From: Alphaproteobacteria bacterium
GTDB lineage: Bacteria; Pseudomonadota; Alphaproteobacteria; CACIAM-22H2
Direction of reading: 5' to 3'
NCBI GenBank assembly: GCA_016124335.1
Contig: WGNX01000006.1
Location: 1 to 64,000 of the forward strand
Length of the DNA stretch: 64,000 nt
Position numbers and translations under genes: made by a program. Shown here piece after piece: positions 1-8,194 of the stretch. The notes under the pieces are model-generated. The model made no database searches. It was not told the DNA's origin and saw only the letters and a program-made list of their open reading frames with translations. The first letter of the stretch is position 1. Each line of letters opens with the position of its first letter.

Positions 1-123
1 CTACGCAAAGCGGCAGAACGCTCCGTCGACGCCACGTGGCGGCGCATCGGAACGCTCCTCCAGCACTTCGCGCCAGACGAATGCGCAAACTACTTCAGAA
101 ACGCCGGTTACGCTTCACCCTGA
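1..123 (+). CDS. IS630-family transposase, C-terminal end (partial, runs off left edge)
   Basis: Frame 1 is open from the first base to a TGA at 121-123. It encodes about 40 residues beginning LRKAAERSVDATWRRIG and ending CANYFRNAGYASP. The segment LRKAAxRxVxxxWRRIGxLL followed by the terminal ECANYxxNAGYA block is the characteristic C-terminus of IS630-family DDE transposases. The catalytic residues lie outside the window, so intactness of the gene cannot be judged. The neighbouring chemoreceptor gene ends convergently only 12 bases downstream, so the insertion sequence must end in or very near that gap. Confidence 0.8.
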   Translation, partial: LRKAAERSVDATWRRIGTLLQHFAPDECANYFRNAGYASP

Positions 124-138
124 AACAATCACGCTCTA
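124..138. mobile_element. Probable right end of the IS630-type element
   Basis: Only 12 bases separate the transposase stop from the chemoreceptor stop codon. IS630-family elements insert at TA dinucleotides, and a TA occurs at 137-138. If that is the target, the element's last base is C136 and its terminal inverted repeat reads inward as GAGCGTGATTGTTTCA. The left end is outside the window, so the inverted repeat cannot be confirmed. Confidence 0.4.
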
Positions 139-2574
139 GGCGGCGTCGACCGGCCGGAGCCCGGCGCTGCGCTGGCGCAGCCAGTCGGCATAGCCGCCGC
201 CCGCCGTGCCCGCCGGGAACTCGACATGCACCGAGCCGTTGCTTTCGCGATAGCGCACGACGAAGGATAGCGACCCCGACACGCCCTCGAACCGGATCGC
301 GCCGCGCTCGCCCTGGTTCATGGCGCCTTCGCAGCTGAAATGCGCGCCGCCCTCCGAGCAGTCGATGAGTTTCGCCGGAAGCTTCTTGCCGGCGCCGTCC
401 GTCACGTCGATCGTCGCACGCACCGCATAGCGCGGGTACTTGCGGCGGTCGGCATCGGTGGTCGAGGTGCGCACGACGCGAACGAGGATGCGCTTCAGCT
501 CGTCGAGGCTGCTGCTGACGCTGCCGATGGCGGTGCGCACTTCCGTGGCGCGCGTGCCCACCGTATCCGCCTCGCGGCTGACGTTCTGGATCTTCGACGA
601 GACTTCGCGCGCCGCTTCGGCCGTCTGGCCGACATTGCGCGCGATTTCCTGCGTGGCCGCACCCTGTTCTTCCATCGCCGCGGCGATGGCCGAGGCGACC
701 TGGTCGATCTCGCGGATGCGTTCGCCGATTTCGGCAACGGCGTTGACGGCCGCTTCGGTCGCGGTCTGGATCTCGCCGACCTGGCGGTCGATATCCTCGG
801 TCGACCGGCCGGTCTGGTTGGCGAGGTTCTTCACTTCCGAGGCGACGACCGCAAAGCCCTTGCCGGCGTCGCCCGCGCGCGCGGCTTCGATCGTGGCATT
901 GAGCGCCAGCAGGTTCGTCTGCCCGGCGATCTGGCCGATCAGCTTGGTCACTTCCGAAATCTTCGTGACGGCGTCGGAAAGCGAGCGGATGGTCGTCTGC
1001 GCCTTCTCGCTGCTGTCGACGGCGGTCCTGGTCACGGTCGAAGCGCGCGCGACCTGGCCCGAAATCTCGCGGATCGAGGCCGAAAGTTCCTCGGCCGCCG
1101 ACGAGACGGTCTGCGCGTTGACCAGCGCTTCTTCCGAAGCGGCCGCAACGGCCTGCGAATCGGCCGACACTTCCTCGGCCAGTTTCGACATGCCCTCGGC
1201 CGCACCGGTCACCTGATGCGTGCTCGTGGCGATCTGCTCGACCGCGTTGGCGGTTTCGCGCTCGACCGTCTCGGCCATGTCCATGAGCGCCTTCTTTTTC
1301 TGCTGCTCGGCCTCCTCGGCCAGCCGCTCCTGCTGCGCGCGCAGGCGCTGGGCTTCGATGCCGTTGTCCTTGAACACCTGCACGGATGCCGCCATGGCGC
1401 CCAGCTCGTCCTTGCGGCCGACGCCGGGAACCTCGGTCTCGTAGTTGCCGCCGGCAAGTGCCACCATCGCGTTGGTCAGCGCGTTTATGGGCCTGACGGC
1501 GATCGAGCCTATGGCAAGGCCGCCGAGCAGGATCACGACGAGCGATGCCGCGACGACGCCGAAGATGATCCTGCTGACGTTATCGATCCCCGCGAAAGCC
1601 TCGTCGACCGGCACACGGACAAGCACGCTCCAGCCCAGCCCCGGATAGTCGTAGGCGCCCGTGCCATGCGCGTAGCCGCCGGCCTGCTCGATCTTCTTGC
1701 GGGCATGCATCGACTTCGACATGCCGTGGCCGCCCTTGATCGCAAGCTGGGCCGCCGCGACGCCGCCGCTGGCAAGGTTGAACTTGCCCACGATCTCGGG
1801 ATCGCGGGCATAGACGCCGTTCTTCAGCTTGGCCGGGTCGTAATCGACGATGACGTTGCCCTTCGAATCGATAACGGTGATTTCGGCCGAAGCGAGACCG
1901 TTGCCGGCCATGATCTTCTGCGAGGCGCCGACGATCTGCTCGACGAGGCCGAAATCGGCGTAGTTGGCCCACACGGCGATGATCTTGCCGTCCTTGTCCT
2001 TGAGCGGGGCGGCGAACACGATCGACCAGCCATCGTCCTTGTAGAGCTTGGCAAGCGTGGCATCCGGACTGGCCGGTTCGACGACCGTGCCGGTAAGGCC
2101 GTTCGTGCCCTTCAGATAGTCTTCGGCCAACGCGCGCTTCAGCCAGTTCGCGCCGGCAAAGCTCTGCTGATAGAGCGACGCGGTATCGAGCGGCTTGCCT
2201 GCGGGATCGGTGCGGTTGACCGCGAGAACCTTTCCGGCCGGGTCGACGAGCACCATCATCTTGTAGAGGCCATAGGCCTGCATGTAGCCGTCGATCGCGA
2301 CAAGCAGCGGGTTCTCGGGCGAGGGCTTCGCCCAGTTCGTGCGATCCGGCACGATCGTATTTATGAGGAAGGCCTGAACGTCGCCATAGCGCTCGAACAG
2401 GTTGCGGTCGATCTTGTCCGAGACGGAGATCGCCGTGTCCTCGAGGCGATCCATCGCGGCGTCCTCGAGAACGGGTCGCTCCAGCTCGAAGAAAGCGGCG
2501 ACGACGGCAACCGGTACCAGCCCGAAGAGCAGGAGGAGGGCGACGAGCTTCACGCGGATGCTGGAAAGCGACAT
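136..2574 (-). CDS. Methyl-accepting chemotaxis protein with C-terminal PilZ domain
   Basis: Transmembrane chemoreceptor of about 812 residues. It has an N-terminal membrane helix (about residues 7-28), a large periplasmic sensor of double-Cache appearance (about 30-335), a second membrane helix, and a HAMP domain. The MCP signalling hairpin follows, with the conserved tip [20 protein letters not shown]. The last 90 residues are a PilZ domain with the c-di-GMP motifs RKYPR and DCSEGG. The start at 2574 is chosen because GGGGA lies 8 bases upstream; the in-frame ATG at 2589 has no ribosome site. The stop codon abuts the IS630 end. PilZ fusion suggests that c-di-GMP modulates receptor output (inference). 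The ligand is unknown. Confidence 0.93.
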   Translation of the reverse strand: MSLSSIRVKLVALLLLFGLVPVAVVAAFFELERPVLEDAAMDRLEDTAISVSDKIDRNLFERYGDVQAFLINTIVPDRTNWAKPSPENPLLVAIDGYMQAYGLYKMMVLVDPAGKVLAVNRTDPAGKPLDTASLYQQSFAGANWLKRALAEDYLKGTNGLTGTVVEPASPDATLAKLYKDDGWSIVFAAPLKDKDGKIIAVWANYADFGLVEQIVGASQKIMAGNGLASAEITVIDSKGNVIVDYDPAKLKNGVYARDPEIVGKFNLASGGVAAAQLAIKGGHGMSKSMHARKKIEQAGGYAHGTGAYDYPGLGWSVLVRVPVDEAFAGIDNVSRIIFGVVAASLVVILLGGLAIGSIAVRPINALTNAMVALAGGNYETEVPGVGRKDELGAMAASVQVFKDNGIEAQRLRAQQERLAEEAEQQKKKALMDMAETVERETANAVEQIATSTHQVTGAAEGMSKLAEEVSADSQAVAAASEEALVNAQTVSSAAEELSASIREISGQVARASTVTRTAVDSSEKAQTTIRSLSDAVTKISEVTKLIGQIAGQTNLLALNATIEAARAGDAGKGFAVVASEVKNLANQTGRSTEDIDRQVGEIQTATEAAVNAVAEIGERIREIDQVASAIAAAMEEQGAATQEIARNVGQTAEAAREVSSKIQNVSREADTVGTRATEVRTAIGSVSSSLDELKRILVRVVRTSTTDADRRKYPRYAVRATIDVTDGAGKKLPAKLIDCSEGGAHFSCEGAMNQGERGAIRFEGVSGSLSFVVRYRESNGSVHVEFPAGTAGGGYADWLRQRSAGLRPVDAA

Positions 2575-2694
2575 TGGCAAATTCCCCATTTAATTTGTGT
2601 TGTATGTCTGAACCTAGGGCGAAGACCGTTAATTTCCCGTTTCGTAAAGGCGCTGGAATGTAGGACAGACTTAGATAAGAAGTCTCTTAAATTT

Positions 2695-2709
2695 GATCCA
2701 AATTGGATC
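2695..2709. promoter_or_regulatory. Perfect 7-bp inverted repeat between hemF and the chemoreceptor gene
   Basis: GATCCAA and TTGGATC flank a single A. A second small dyad (AGACTT/AAGTCT, 2667-2685) lies beside it. Both sit in the 138-bp gap downstream of hemF and upstream of the chemoreceptor, in an AT-rich patch. They could be an operator or part of a weak hemF terminator. There is no T-run directly after the stem. Confidence 0.3.
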
Positions 2710-2712
2710 GAG

Positions 2713-3576
2713 TCAGGGCCAGCTGACGTCCGGCGGCAGGCTCATCAAGATCGCCTCGACATTGCCGCCGGTCTTTAGACCGAAGGTAGTGCCACGGTCA
2801 TAAAGTAGATTGAATTCAACGTAGCGTCCACGCCTTACGCGCTGGTGCTGGCGCTCGGCATCCGTCCATTTTTCGTGCATGTGCGCGGCGACGATCTTGG
2901 GATAGACGTCGAGGAAGGCGAGCCCGACATCCTTTGTGAATGCGAAATCCTGCGCCCAATTGCCGCACTCGAGATTGTCGAAGAAGATGCCGCCCACGCC
3001 GCGCGGCTCGTTGCGATGCGGCAGGAAGAAATATTCGTCGCACCATTTCCTGAAGCGCGGGTAATAGCCGGCGTCGTGCGCGTCGCACGCTTCCTTCAGG
3101 CGCGCGTGGAACATTTCGGTGTCCGGTTCATGCGGCACCATCGGCGTCAGATCGGCGCCGCCGCCGAACCACGCCTTGGTCGTGACGATATGGCGCGTGT
3201 TCATGTGCACCGCCGGCACCCTGGGCGAGCGCATGTGCGCGACAAGGCTGATGCCCGAGGCCCAGAAACGCGGGTCTTCGGCCGCCCCCGGCATCTGCCT
3301 GGCGAACTCGGGTGCGAACGTGCCGTGCACGGTGGAGACGTTGACGCCCACCTTTTCGAATACGCGCCCGTGCATCACGGCCATCGTGCCGCCGCCGCCC
3401 GGCGCGCCGTCGTGGTTCGTGCGCTCCCACGGCTTGCGCTCGAAGCGGCCGGCGGGCAGATGCGCGTGCGGGCCGCTTTCCAGCTGATCCTCGAGCTTCT
3501 CGAAGGCGGCGCAGATGCGATCGCGCAGGCTCGCGAACCAGGTTTCGGCGGCGGACTTTCTTTCTTCGGCGTTCAC
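2713..3576 (-). CDS. hemF: Oxygen-dependent coproporphyrinogen III oxidase
   Basis: Cytosolic haem-biosynthesis enzyme that oxidatively decarboxylates coproporphyrinogen III to protoporphyrinogen IX using O2. The 287-residue product has the usual family length. Family blocks are visible: [19 protein letters not shown] near residue 50, [17 protein letters not shown] near 125, the [10 protein letters not shown] block near 195, and the C-terminal [18 protein letters not shown]. The GTG start overlaps the trmL stop (GTGA), so the two are translationally coupled. Longer in-frame extensions into trmL look like non-coding translation. No anaerobic hemN is seen in this window. Confidence 0.96.
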   Translation of the reverse strand: MNAEERKSAAETWFASLRDRICAAFEKLEDQLESGPHAHLPAGRFERKPWERTNHDGAPGGGGTMAVMHGRVFEKVGVNVSTVHGTFAPEFARQMPGAAEDPRFWASGISLVAHMRSPRVPAVHMNTRHIVTTKAWFGGGADLTPMVPHEPDTEMFHARLKEACDAHDAGYYPRFRKWCDEYFFLPHRNEPRGVGGIFFDNLECGNWAQDFAFTKDVGLAFLDVYPKIVAAHMHEKWTDAERQHQRVRRGRYVEFNLLYDRGTTFGLKTGGNVEAILMSLPPDVSWP

Positions 3577-4049
3577 GGTGTTTCCCCGGGATATGCGTCG
3601 AGCTGGCGTAGGGCTTCGCCCAGAACGAGCGCGGCGGCAAGCGCCACGTTGAGCGAGCGTTCGCCCGGCTGCATCGGGATGCGCACGGCCGCCGCGCACG
3701 AATCGCGCACCGCGTCGGGCACGCCGGCACTTTCCCGGCCCAGCAGCAGCGTGTCGCCGGGCCGGAAGGCGAAGCGGGGCAGCGACCAGGCGGCCTTGGT
3801 GGACAGCAGCACCAGCCGGCCGGGCCGGGGGCCGGCGGCATAGCGCGCCCAGCTGGCGTGGCGGGCCAGGTCGACCCGGTCGAGATAGTCCATCCCGGCC
3901 CGGCGCAGCTTGGGCGCCGACCACACGAATCCGCAGGGTTCGATCACGTCCACGCCCACGCCAAGGCACGCCGCCAGGCGCAGGATGGCGCCGGTATTTG
4001 CGGCGATGTCGGGCTCGTAAAGGGCAAGGCGGAGCGGGGGTTGGGGCAT
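3573..4049 (-). CDS. trmL: tRNA (cytidine(34)-2'-O)-methyltransferase TrmL
   Basis: A 158-residue SPOUT-class methyltransferase expected to 2'-O-methylate the wobble base of some tRNA-Leu species. It matches the YibK/TrmL pattern: N-terminal [18 protein letters not shown], central VIEPCGF with RRAGMDY, then [10 protein letters not shown] and the C-terminal knot segment [18 protein letters not shown]. Length is normal for the family. It is the first gene of a two-gene unit with hemF and is transcribed divergently from petA across a 232-bp gap. Confidence 0.94.
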   Translation of the reverse strand: MPQPPLRLALYEPDIAANTGAILRLAACLGVGVDVIEPCGFVWSAPKLRRAGMDYLDRVDLARHASWARYAAGPRPGRLVLLSTKAAWSLPRFAFRPGDTLLLGRESAGVPDAVRDSCAAAVRIPMQPGERSLNVALAAALVLGEALRQLDAYPGETP

Positions 4050-4281
4050 GGCGAGGGGGAGCCTAGACCGACCGGGCTTTCGGAAAAAACGGCCTTGAGG
4101 CTTGGCAGCCCGGGCGCGGTCGGGCTATACCCGCTTCGCGCCTGCGGGTATGCCGTCCAAGCCGCTCGAATCCTGCGACAACCCGTCGCAGGCGGGTGGG
4201 GTGGGGCAATGTAAGTTACCCGTTGCGACACGGCATGGCCGCGGTCCATCCAGCGGTCGGCAACCAAGAGGGTTCTTCGCG

Positions 4282-4857
4282 ATGGCTCAGCCCGGTACTT
4301 CCACACTTACGACGTCCCCCGGCGGCGGCCGGCAGCACGAGGACGGCACGGCACGACGCGACTTCCTTTATCTCTCCGCGACGGCATTCGGCGCGACGGG
4401 AGCCGTCCTGACGGGCTGGGCCTTCATCAGCTCGATGAACCCGTCGGCCGACGTGCTGGCGCTGTCCTCGACCGAGGTCAATCTTTCCGCCATGCAGCCC
4501 GGCCAGGCGATCACGGTCGTGTGGCGCGGCAAGCCGGTCTTCGTGCGCTACCGCACGCCGGAGGAAATCGCCAAGGCCAAGGCCGACGACAAGGCCGACC
4601 TGCGCGACCCCGAACTTGATTCCAAGCGCGTGCAGAAATCCCAGTGGCTCATCCTGGTGGGCGTGTGCACGCATCTGGGCTGCGTGCCGCTGGGCCAGAA
4701 GCCGACCGACCCGCACGGCGATTTCGGCGGCTGGTTCTGCCCGTGCCACGGCTCGCACTACGATACGTCGGGCCGCATCCGCAAGGGACCGGCGCCCAAG
4801 AACCTCGAAGTGCCGACCTACACGTTCCTCAACGACACCACCATCCGGATCGGGTGA
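4282..4857 (+). CDS. petA: Ubiquinol-cytochrome c reductase Rieske iron-sulfur subunit
   Basis: Rieske [2Fe-2S] subunit of the cytochrome bc1 complex, 191 residues. A twin-arginine motif (RRDFLYL, residues 25-31) precedes the N-terminal membrane anchor (about 32-51), consistent with Tat insertion of the folded cluster domain. The cluster boxes are CTHLGC (129-134) and CPCHGSHY (153-160), supplying two Cys and two His ligands plus the disulfide pair. The ATG at 4282 follows an AAGAGGG ribosome site. First gene of petABC; petB starts 11 bases later. Confidence 0.97.
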   Translation: MAQPGTSTLTTSPGGGRQHEDGTARRDFLYLSATAFGATGAVLTGWAFISSMNPSADVLALSSTEVNLSAMQPGQAITVVWRGKPVFVRYRTPEEIAKAKADDKADLRDPELDSKRVQKSQWLILVGVCTHLGCVPLGQKPTDPHGDFGGWFCPCHGSHYDTSGRIRKGPAPKNLEVPTYTFLNDTTIRIG

Positions 4858-4868
4858 GGCTTAGCGCC

Positions 4869-6107
4869 ATGGCAAAATACGACTACGTCCCCTCGCCCTT
4901 CATGTCGAACCCGATCGTCAAGTGGGTCGATCACCGGCTGCCCATCTTCGAGATGGTCGACCAGCAGCTGATCAAGTATCCGGCCCCGCGCAACCTGAAT
5001 TACTGGTGGAACTTCGGCTCGCTCGCCGGCGTGATGCTGGTGGTGATGATCCTGTCGGGCATCTTCCTGGCCATGAACTACCAGCCGTCCACCGTCGCCG
5101 CGTTCGACTCGGTCGAGCGCATCATGCGCGACGTGAACTACGGCTGGCTGCTGCGCTACATGCACATGAACGGCGCCTCGATGTTCTTCGTGGTCGTCTA
5201 CATCCACATCGCGCGCGGCCTCTATTACGGCTCGTACAAGGCGCCGCGCGAGATCCTGTGGTGGCTGGGCCTGCTCATCTTCCTGGCGATGATGGCAACC
5301 GCGTTCATGGGCTACGTGCTGCCGTGGGGCCAGATGAGCTTCTGGGGCGCCACCGTCATCACCAACCTGTTCTCGGCCATCCCGCTCGTGGGCAAGTCGA
5401 TCGTGACGTGGCTGTGGGGCGGCTTCTCGGTCGACAACCCGACGCTCAACCGCTTCTTCGCGCTCCACTACCTGCTGCCGTTCGTGATCGCGGGCCTTGT
5501 GCTGCTGCATCTGTGGGCGCTGCACGTGCACGGCTCGAACAACCCGCTGGGCATCGACGCGAAGGGCCCGCAGGACAAGATCCCGTTCCACCCGTACTAC
5601 ACGGTCAAGGACGCGTTCGGCCTGTCGGTGTTCCTGATCATTTACGCCTACTTCGTGTTCTTCAACCCGTACATGCTGGGCGACCCGGACAACTGGATCC
5701 CCGCCAACCCGCTCGTCACGCCGCCGCACATCGTGCCCGAATGGTACTTCCTGCCGTTCTACGCGATCCTGCGCTCGGTGCCCGACAAGCTGGGCGGCGT
5801 CACGCTGATGTTCGGCGCCATCGCGATCCTGTTCGTGCTGCCCTGGCTCGACACCAGCCGCGTGCGTTCGGGCCGCTTCCGTCCGGCATTCCGCGTGTTC
5901 TTCTGGCTGTTCATGGTCGTGACGGTCACGCTGGGCTGGTGCGGTTCGCAGCCGCCCGAAGGCATGGCGCTGACGATCGGCCAGATCTGCACGGTGCTCT
6001 ACTTCCTGCACTTCCTCGTGTTCCTGCCGCTGCTCGGCTGGTTCGAACGGCCGCTGCCGCTGCCGGCTTCGATCGCCGAGCCGGTGCTCAAGTCCGCCGC
6101 CAAGTGA
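4869..6107 (+). CDS. petB: Cytochrome b of the bc1 complex
   Basis: Quinol-oxidising, bis-haem integral membrane subunit of complex III, 412 residues. Features are N-terminal WWNFGSLAG, haem-ligand helices with [12 protein letters not shown] and [12 protein letters not shown], a second histidine pair in [10 protein letters not shown] and [15 protein letters not shown], and the quinol-site PEWYF motif near residue 290. The reading frame is open further upstream into petA, but [11 protein letters not shown] is the natural start. The stop overlaps the petC start (TGATG). Confidence 0.97.
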   Translation: MAKYDYVPSPFMSNPIVKWVDHRLPIFEMVDQQLIKYPAPRNLNYWWNFGSLAGVMLVVMILSGIFLAMNYQPSTVAAFDSVERIMRDVNYGWLLRYMHMNGASMFFVVVYIHIARGLYYGSYKAPREILWWLGLLIFLAMMATAFMGYVLPWGQMSFWGATVITNLFSAIPLVGKSIVTWLWGGFSVDNPTLNRFFALHYLLPFVIAGLVLLHLWALHVHGSNNPLGIDAKGPQDKIPFHPYYTVKDAFGLSVFLIIYAYFVFFNPYMLGDPDNWIPANPLVTPPHIVPEWYFLPFYAILRSVPDKLGGVTLMFGAIAILFVLPWLDTSRVRSGRFRPAFRVFFWLFMVVTVTLGWCGSQPPEGMALTIGQICTVLYFLHFLVFLPLLGWFERPLPLPASIAEPVLKSAAK

Positions 6108-6880
6108 TGGAGAAGGCTTCGATGCGTTCGTTCAGGTTCCTTCTCGCCGGCGTGGGCCTCGCACTCTCGCTCGGCACGGCCGCGGCTTCCGAAGGCCCGG
6201 AAATCCCGCACCAGCACTGGTCGCACGACGGCTTCTTCGGCACGTTCGACCGGGCAGCACTCCAGCGCGGCTATCAGGTCTACAAGGAAGTCTGCTCGGC
6301 CTGCCATTCGATGAAGCAGATGCGCTTCCGCAACCTGGAAGGCATCGGCCTCGACGAGGCGCAGATCAAGGCGGTCGCCGCCGAGTTCGAGACGACCGAC
6401 GGCCCCAACGACGACGGCGAGATGTTCCAGCGCCCGTCGCGCCCGTCCGACCGATTCCGCATGCCGTTCGCCAACGACAATGCGGCGCGTGCGGTCAACG
6501 GCGGCGCATTGCCGCCCGACCTGTCGCTGATCGCCAAGAACCGCAAGGGCGGCGAGAACTACGTCGTGGCGCTGCTGACCGGCTACGCCGATCCGCCTGA
6601 AGGCGTCACGGTGCCGGAGGGGATGCACTACAACAAGGTGTTCCCCGGCCACATGATCGCGATGAACCAGCCCATCCAGGATGACGCCGTCACCTATGCC
6701 GACGGCACGAAGGCGACCGTCGACCAGATGGCGCATGACGTGGCGACGTTTCTCGCCTACGCCGCCTCGCCGCATCTGGAGGCGCGCAACGCGCTGGGCG
6801 TCAAGGTGATGCTCTTCCTGTTCGTGCTGGCGGGCCTGCTCTATGCCGCCAAGCGCAAGATCTGGAAGGGTCTGCACTGA
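6107..6880 (+). CDS. petC: Cytochrome c1 of the bc1 complex
   Basis: Membrane-anchored c-type cytochrome that passes electrons from the Rieske protein to soluble cytochrome c; 257 residues. A signal peptide (about 1-27) ends in GTAAASEG. The haem site is CSACH (Cys63, Cys66, His67). PPDLSLIAKNR and the IAMNQP segment, likely to contain the axial Met, follow. A single C-terminal helix ends AAKRKIWKGLH. The ATG at 6107 overlaps the petB stop; an internal ATG at 6122 is an alternative. The gene is followed by a strong terminator. Confidence 0.97.
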   Translation: MEKASMRSFRFLLAGVGLALSLGTAAASEGPEIPHQHWSHDGFFGTFDRAALQRGYQVYKEVCSACHSMKQMRFRNLEGIGLDEAQIKAVAAEFETTDGPNDDGEMFQRPSRPSDRFRMPFANDNAARAVNGGALPPDLSLIAKNRKGGENYVVALLTGYADPPEGVTVPEGMHYNKVFPGHMIAMNQPIQDDAVTYADGTKATVDQMAHDVATFLAYAASPHLEARNALGVKVMLFLFVLAGLLYAAKRKIWKGLH

Positions 6881-6907
6881 CGCAGCGCGACTTCGCGTAA
6901 GAACCGG

Positions 6908-6942
6908 AAGGCCCGCGCCCGAAAGGACGCGGGCCTTTTCTT
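6908..6942 (+). terminator. Rho-independent terminator of petABC
   Basis: AAGGCCCGCG and CGCGGGCCTT form a GC-rich stem around a short loop and are followed by TTTTCTTTT. It lies 27 bases after the petC stop. Confidence 0.88.
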
Positions 6943-6963
6943 TTGGCGCCAGTTCCATCCAAC

Positions 6964-7056
6964 CGTCACCCCCGGGCCTGACCCGGGGGTCCACGACGTC
7001 GTCTCCGACATTGCCGCCTCGATCTCGGATGCCCGGGTCAAGCCCGGGCATGACGG
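6964..7056. repeat. Palindromic intergenic repeat, copy 1
   Basis: Two related GC-rich palindromes face each other across a linker of about 36 bases. The left one has CCCCCGGGCCTGACCCGGGG and the right one GCCCGGGTCAAGCCCGGGC, each flanked by GTCA or TGAC. The same units recur at 11459-11530. The look is that of an alphaproteobacterial REP-type extragenic element. Confidence 0.75.
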
Positions 7057-7136
7057 CGTTGGAGAACTTTTGTCGGCCTTTTCTTTTACGGGCGGTTCGG
7101 TGTACACGGTATTGCAACCTGTGAGAGTACAATTGT

Positions 7137-7469
7137 ATGAGCGCGCTTTACACCATGCGGTACGTCGGGGTGCCCGGAGCGGGCGCCACAACGCTATATA
7201 TCGGCCGTCAGTCCATCCTGGGCATCGATGCGGGCGGTGCCCGCTATGTCGGCTCGTATTCGGAAACGCGCGGGCGGATGAATGTCGACATCACGCTGCT
7301 GATGCCCAAAGGCGGCGTGCTGATCACCGGCGTCAACGCGCCCGCCGGCTCGAAATACAAGCTCACCGCCGACTGGCCGGACGAGCCGGCCGACGGCTAT
7401 GTCCATCGCATATATTTCGACGGCAAGCCGCTGCAGGTGGGGTTCGAGCGGATCGGCTATATCCCGTAA
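7137..7469 (+). CDS. Small GrlR-like hypothetical protein
   Basis: A 110-residue acidic-to-neutral protein beginning MSALYTMRYVGVPGAGATT. Alternating beta strands, the phrase YVGSYSETRGRMNVDITL and the C-terminal FDGKPLQVGFERIG resemble the small GrlR-like / calycin-type beta-barrel family (a short protein giving Y-x-V-x-F, an 'I-x-G-x-D' turn and a 'G-x-Y' strand). No catalytic motif, signal peptide or membrane helix is visible. It stands alone between repeat copy 1 and the cation exporter gene. The function is unknown and the family resemblance is only by eye. Confidence 0.65.
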   Translation: MSALYTMRYVGVPGAGATTLYIGRQSILGIDAGGARYVGSYSETRGRMNVDITLLMPKGGVLITGVNAPAGSKYKLTADWPDEPADGYVHRIYFDGKPLQVGFERIGYIP

Positions 7470-7528
7470 CGGCGGTGCCGCGCGCGGTTTGACAGCGGCC
7501 GGTTGCTGCGGCTACATCCCCGTCGGTC

Positions 7529-8101
7529 ATGGAATCCCTTTTCGTGTCGACCGGCGTCGTGGCGCTCGCCGAGATCGGCGACAAGACACAGCTTCTCGCC
7601 TTCATCCTTGCCGCGCGCTTCAGGAAGCCCGTGCCCATCGTCGCGGGCATCCTGTGCGCCACGATCGTCAACCACGCGCTTGCGGGGGCCGCGGGTGCGT
7701 GGGTGGCGTCGGCCGTGGGGCCGGACATCCTGCGCTGGGTGCTGGGTGGCTCGTTCCTGGCGATGGCCGTGTGGACGCTGATCCCCGACGAGATCGAGGA
7801 GGACGAAACGAAGGTCGCGCAGCGGCTTGGCGTGTTCGGCGCCACGCTCGTGACGTTCTTCCTGGCCGAGATGGGCGACAAGACGCAGATCGCCACCGTG
7901 GCGCTGGCCACGCACTATGCCGATGCGGTGCCGGTCGTCGCCGGCACGACGCTGGGCATGCTGATTGCCGACGTGCCGGCGGTGTTCGCGGGCGACCGGC
8001 TTTCCGGACGCATCCCGATGAAGCTCGCGCACGGCATCGCTGCCGCAATATTTGCGTTACTCGGCATCGTCACGCTGCTCGGATTTGCGCCGGCGGTATG
8101 A
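7529..8101 (+). CDS. TMEM165/GDT1 family cation (Mn2+/Ca2+) exporter
   Basis: A 190-residue, roughly six-helix membrane protein with the two signature repeats of the UPF0016/GDT1 family: AEIGDKTQLLA near residue 14 and AEMGDKTQIAT near 112. The acidic and polar residues of each E-x-G-D-K-T-Q motif form the cation path. Characterised relatives export Mn2+ or exchange Ca2+/Mn2+ for protons. A charged linker (DEIEEDETK) separates the halves. No manganese riboswitch is apparent in the short 59-bp leader. Confidence 0.9.
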   Translation: MESLFVSTGVVALAEIGDKTQLLAFILAARFRKPVPIVAGILCATIVNHALAGAAGAWVASAVGPDILRWVLGGSFLAMAVWTLIPDEIEEDETKVAQRLGVFGATLVTFFLAEMGDKTQIATVALATHYADAVPVVAGTTLGMLIADVPAVFAGDRLSGRIPMKLAHGIAAAIFALLGIVTLLGFAPAV

Positions 8102-8194
8102 CGGTTCCCGCCATATTGAACACTGTTGGCGCGTAAATAAGCGCCCGTCTTTCCGACTTTTTTAACCATCGATGCTAGCTTCGGGGAGCAGGAA

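Noticed and set aside
340-2778. Very long open frame on the plus strand opposite the chemoreceptor
   Set aside because: It lies almost wholly antisense to a gene with clear MCP and PilZ domains. The translation is Arg/His/Asp-rich without any family motif, as expected for high-GC antisense frames.
7470-7528. Manganese (yybP-ykoY) riboswitch ahead of the GDT1-type gene
   Set aside because: The leader is only 59 bases long and shows none of the paired internal loops of that class.
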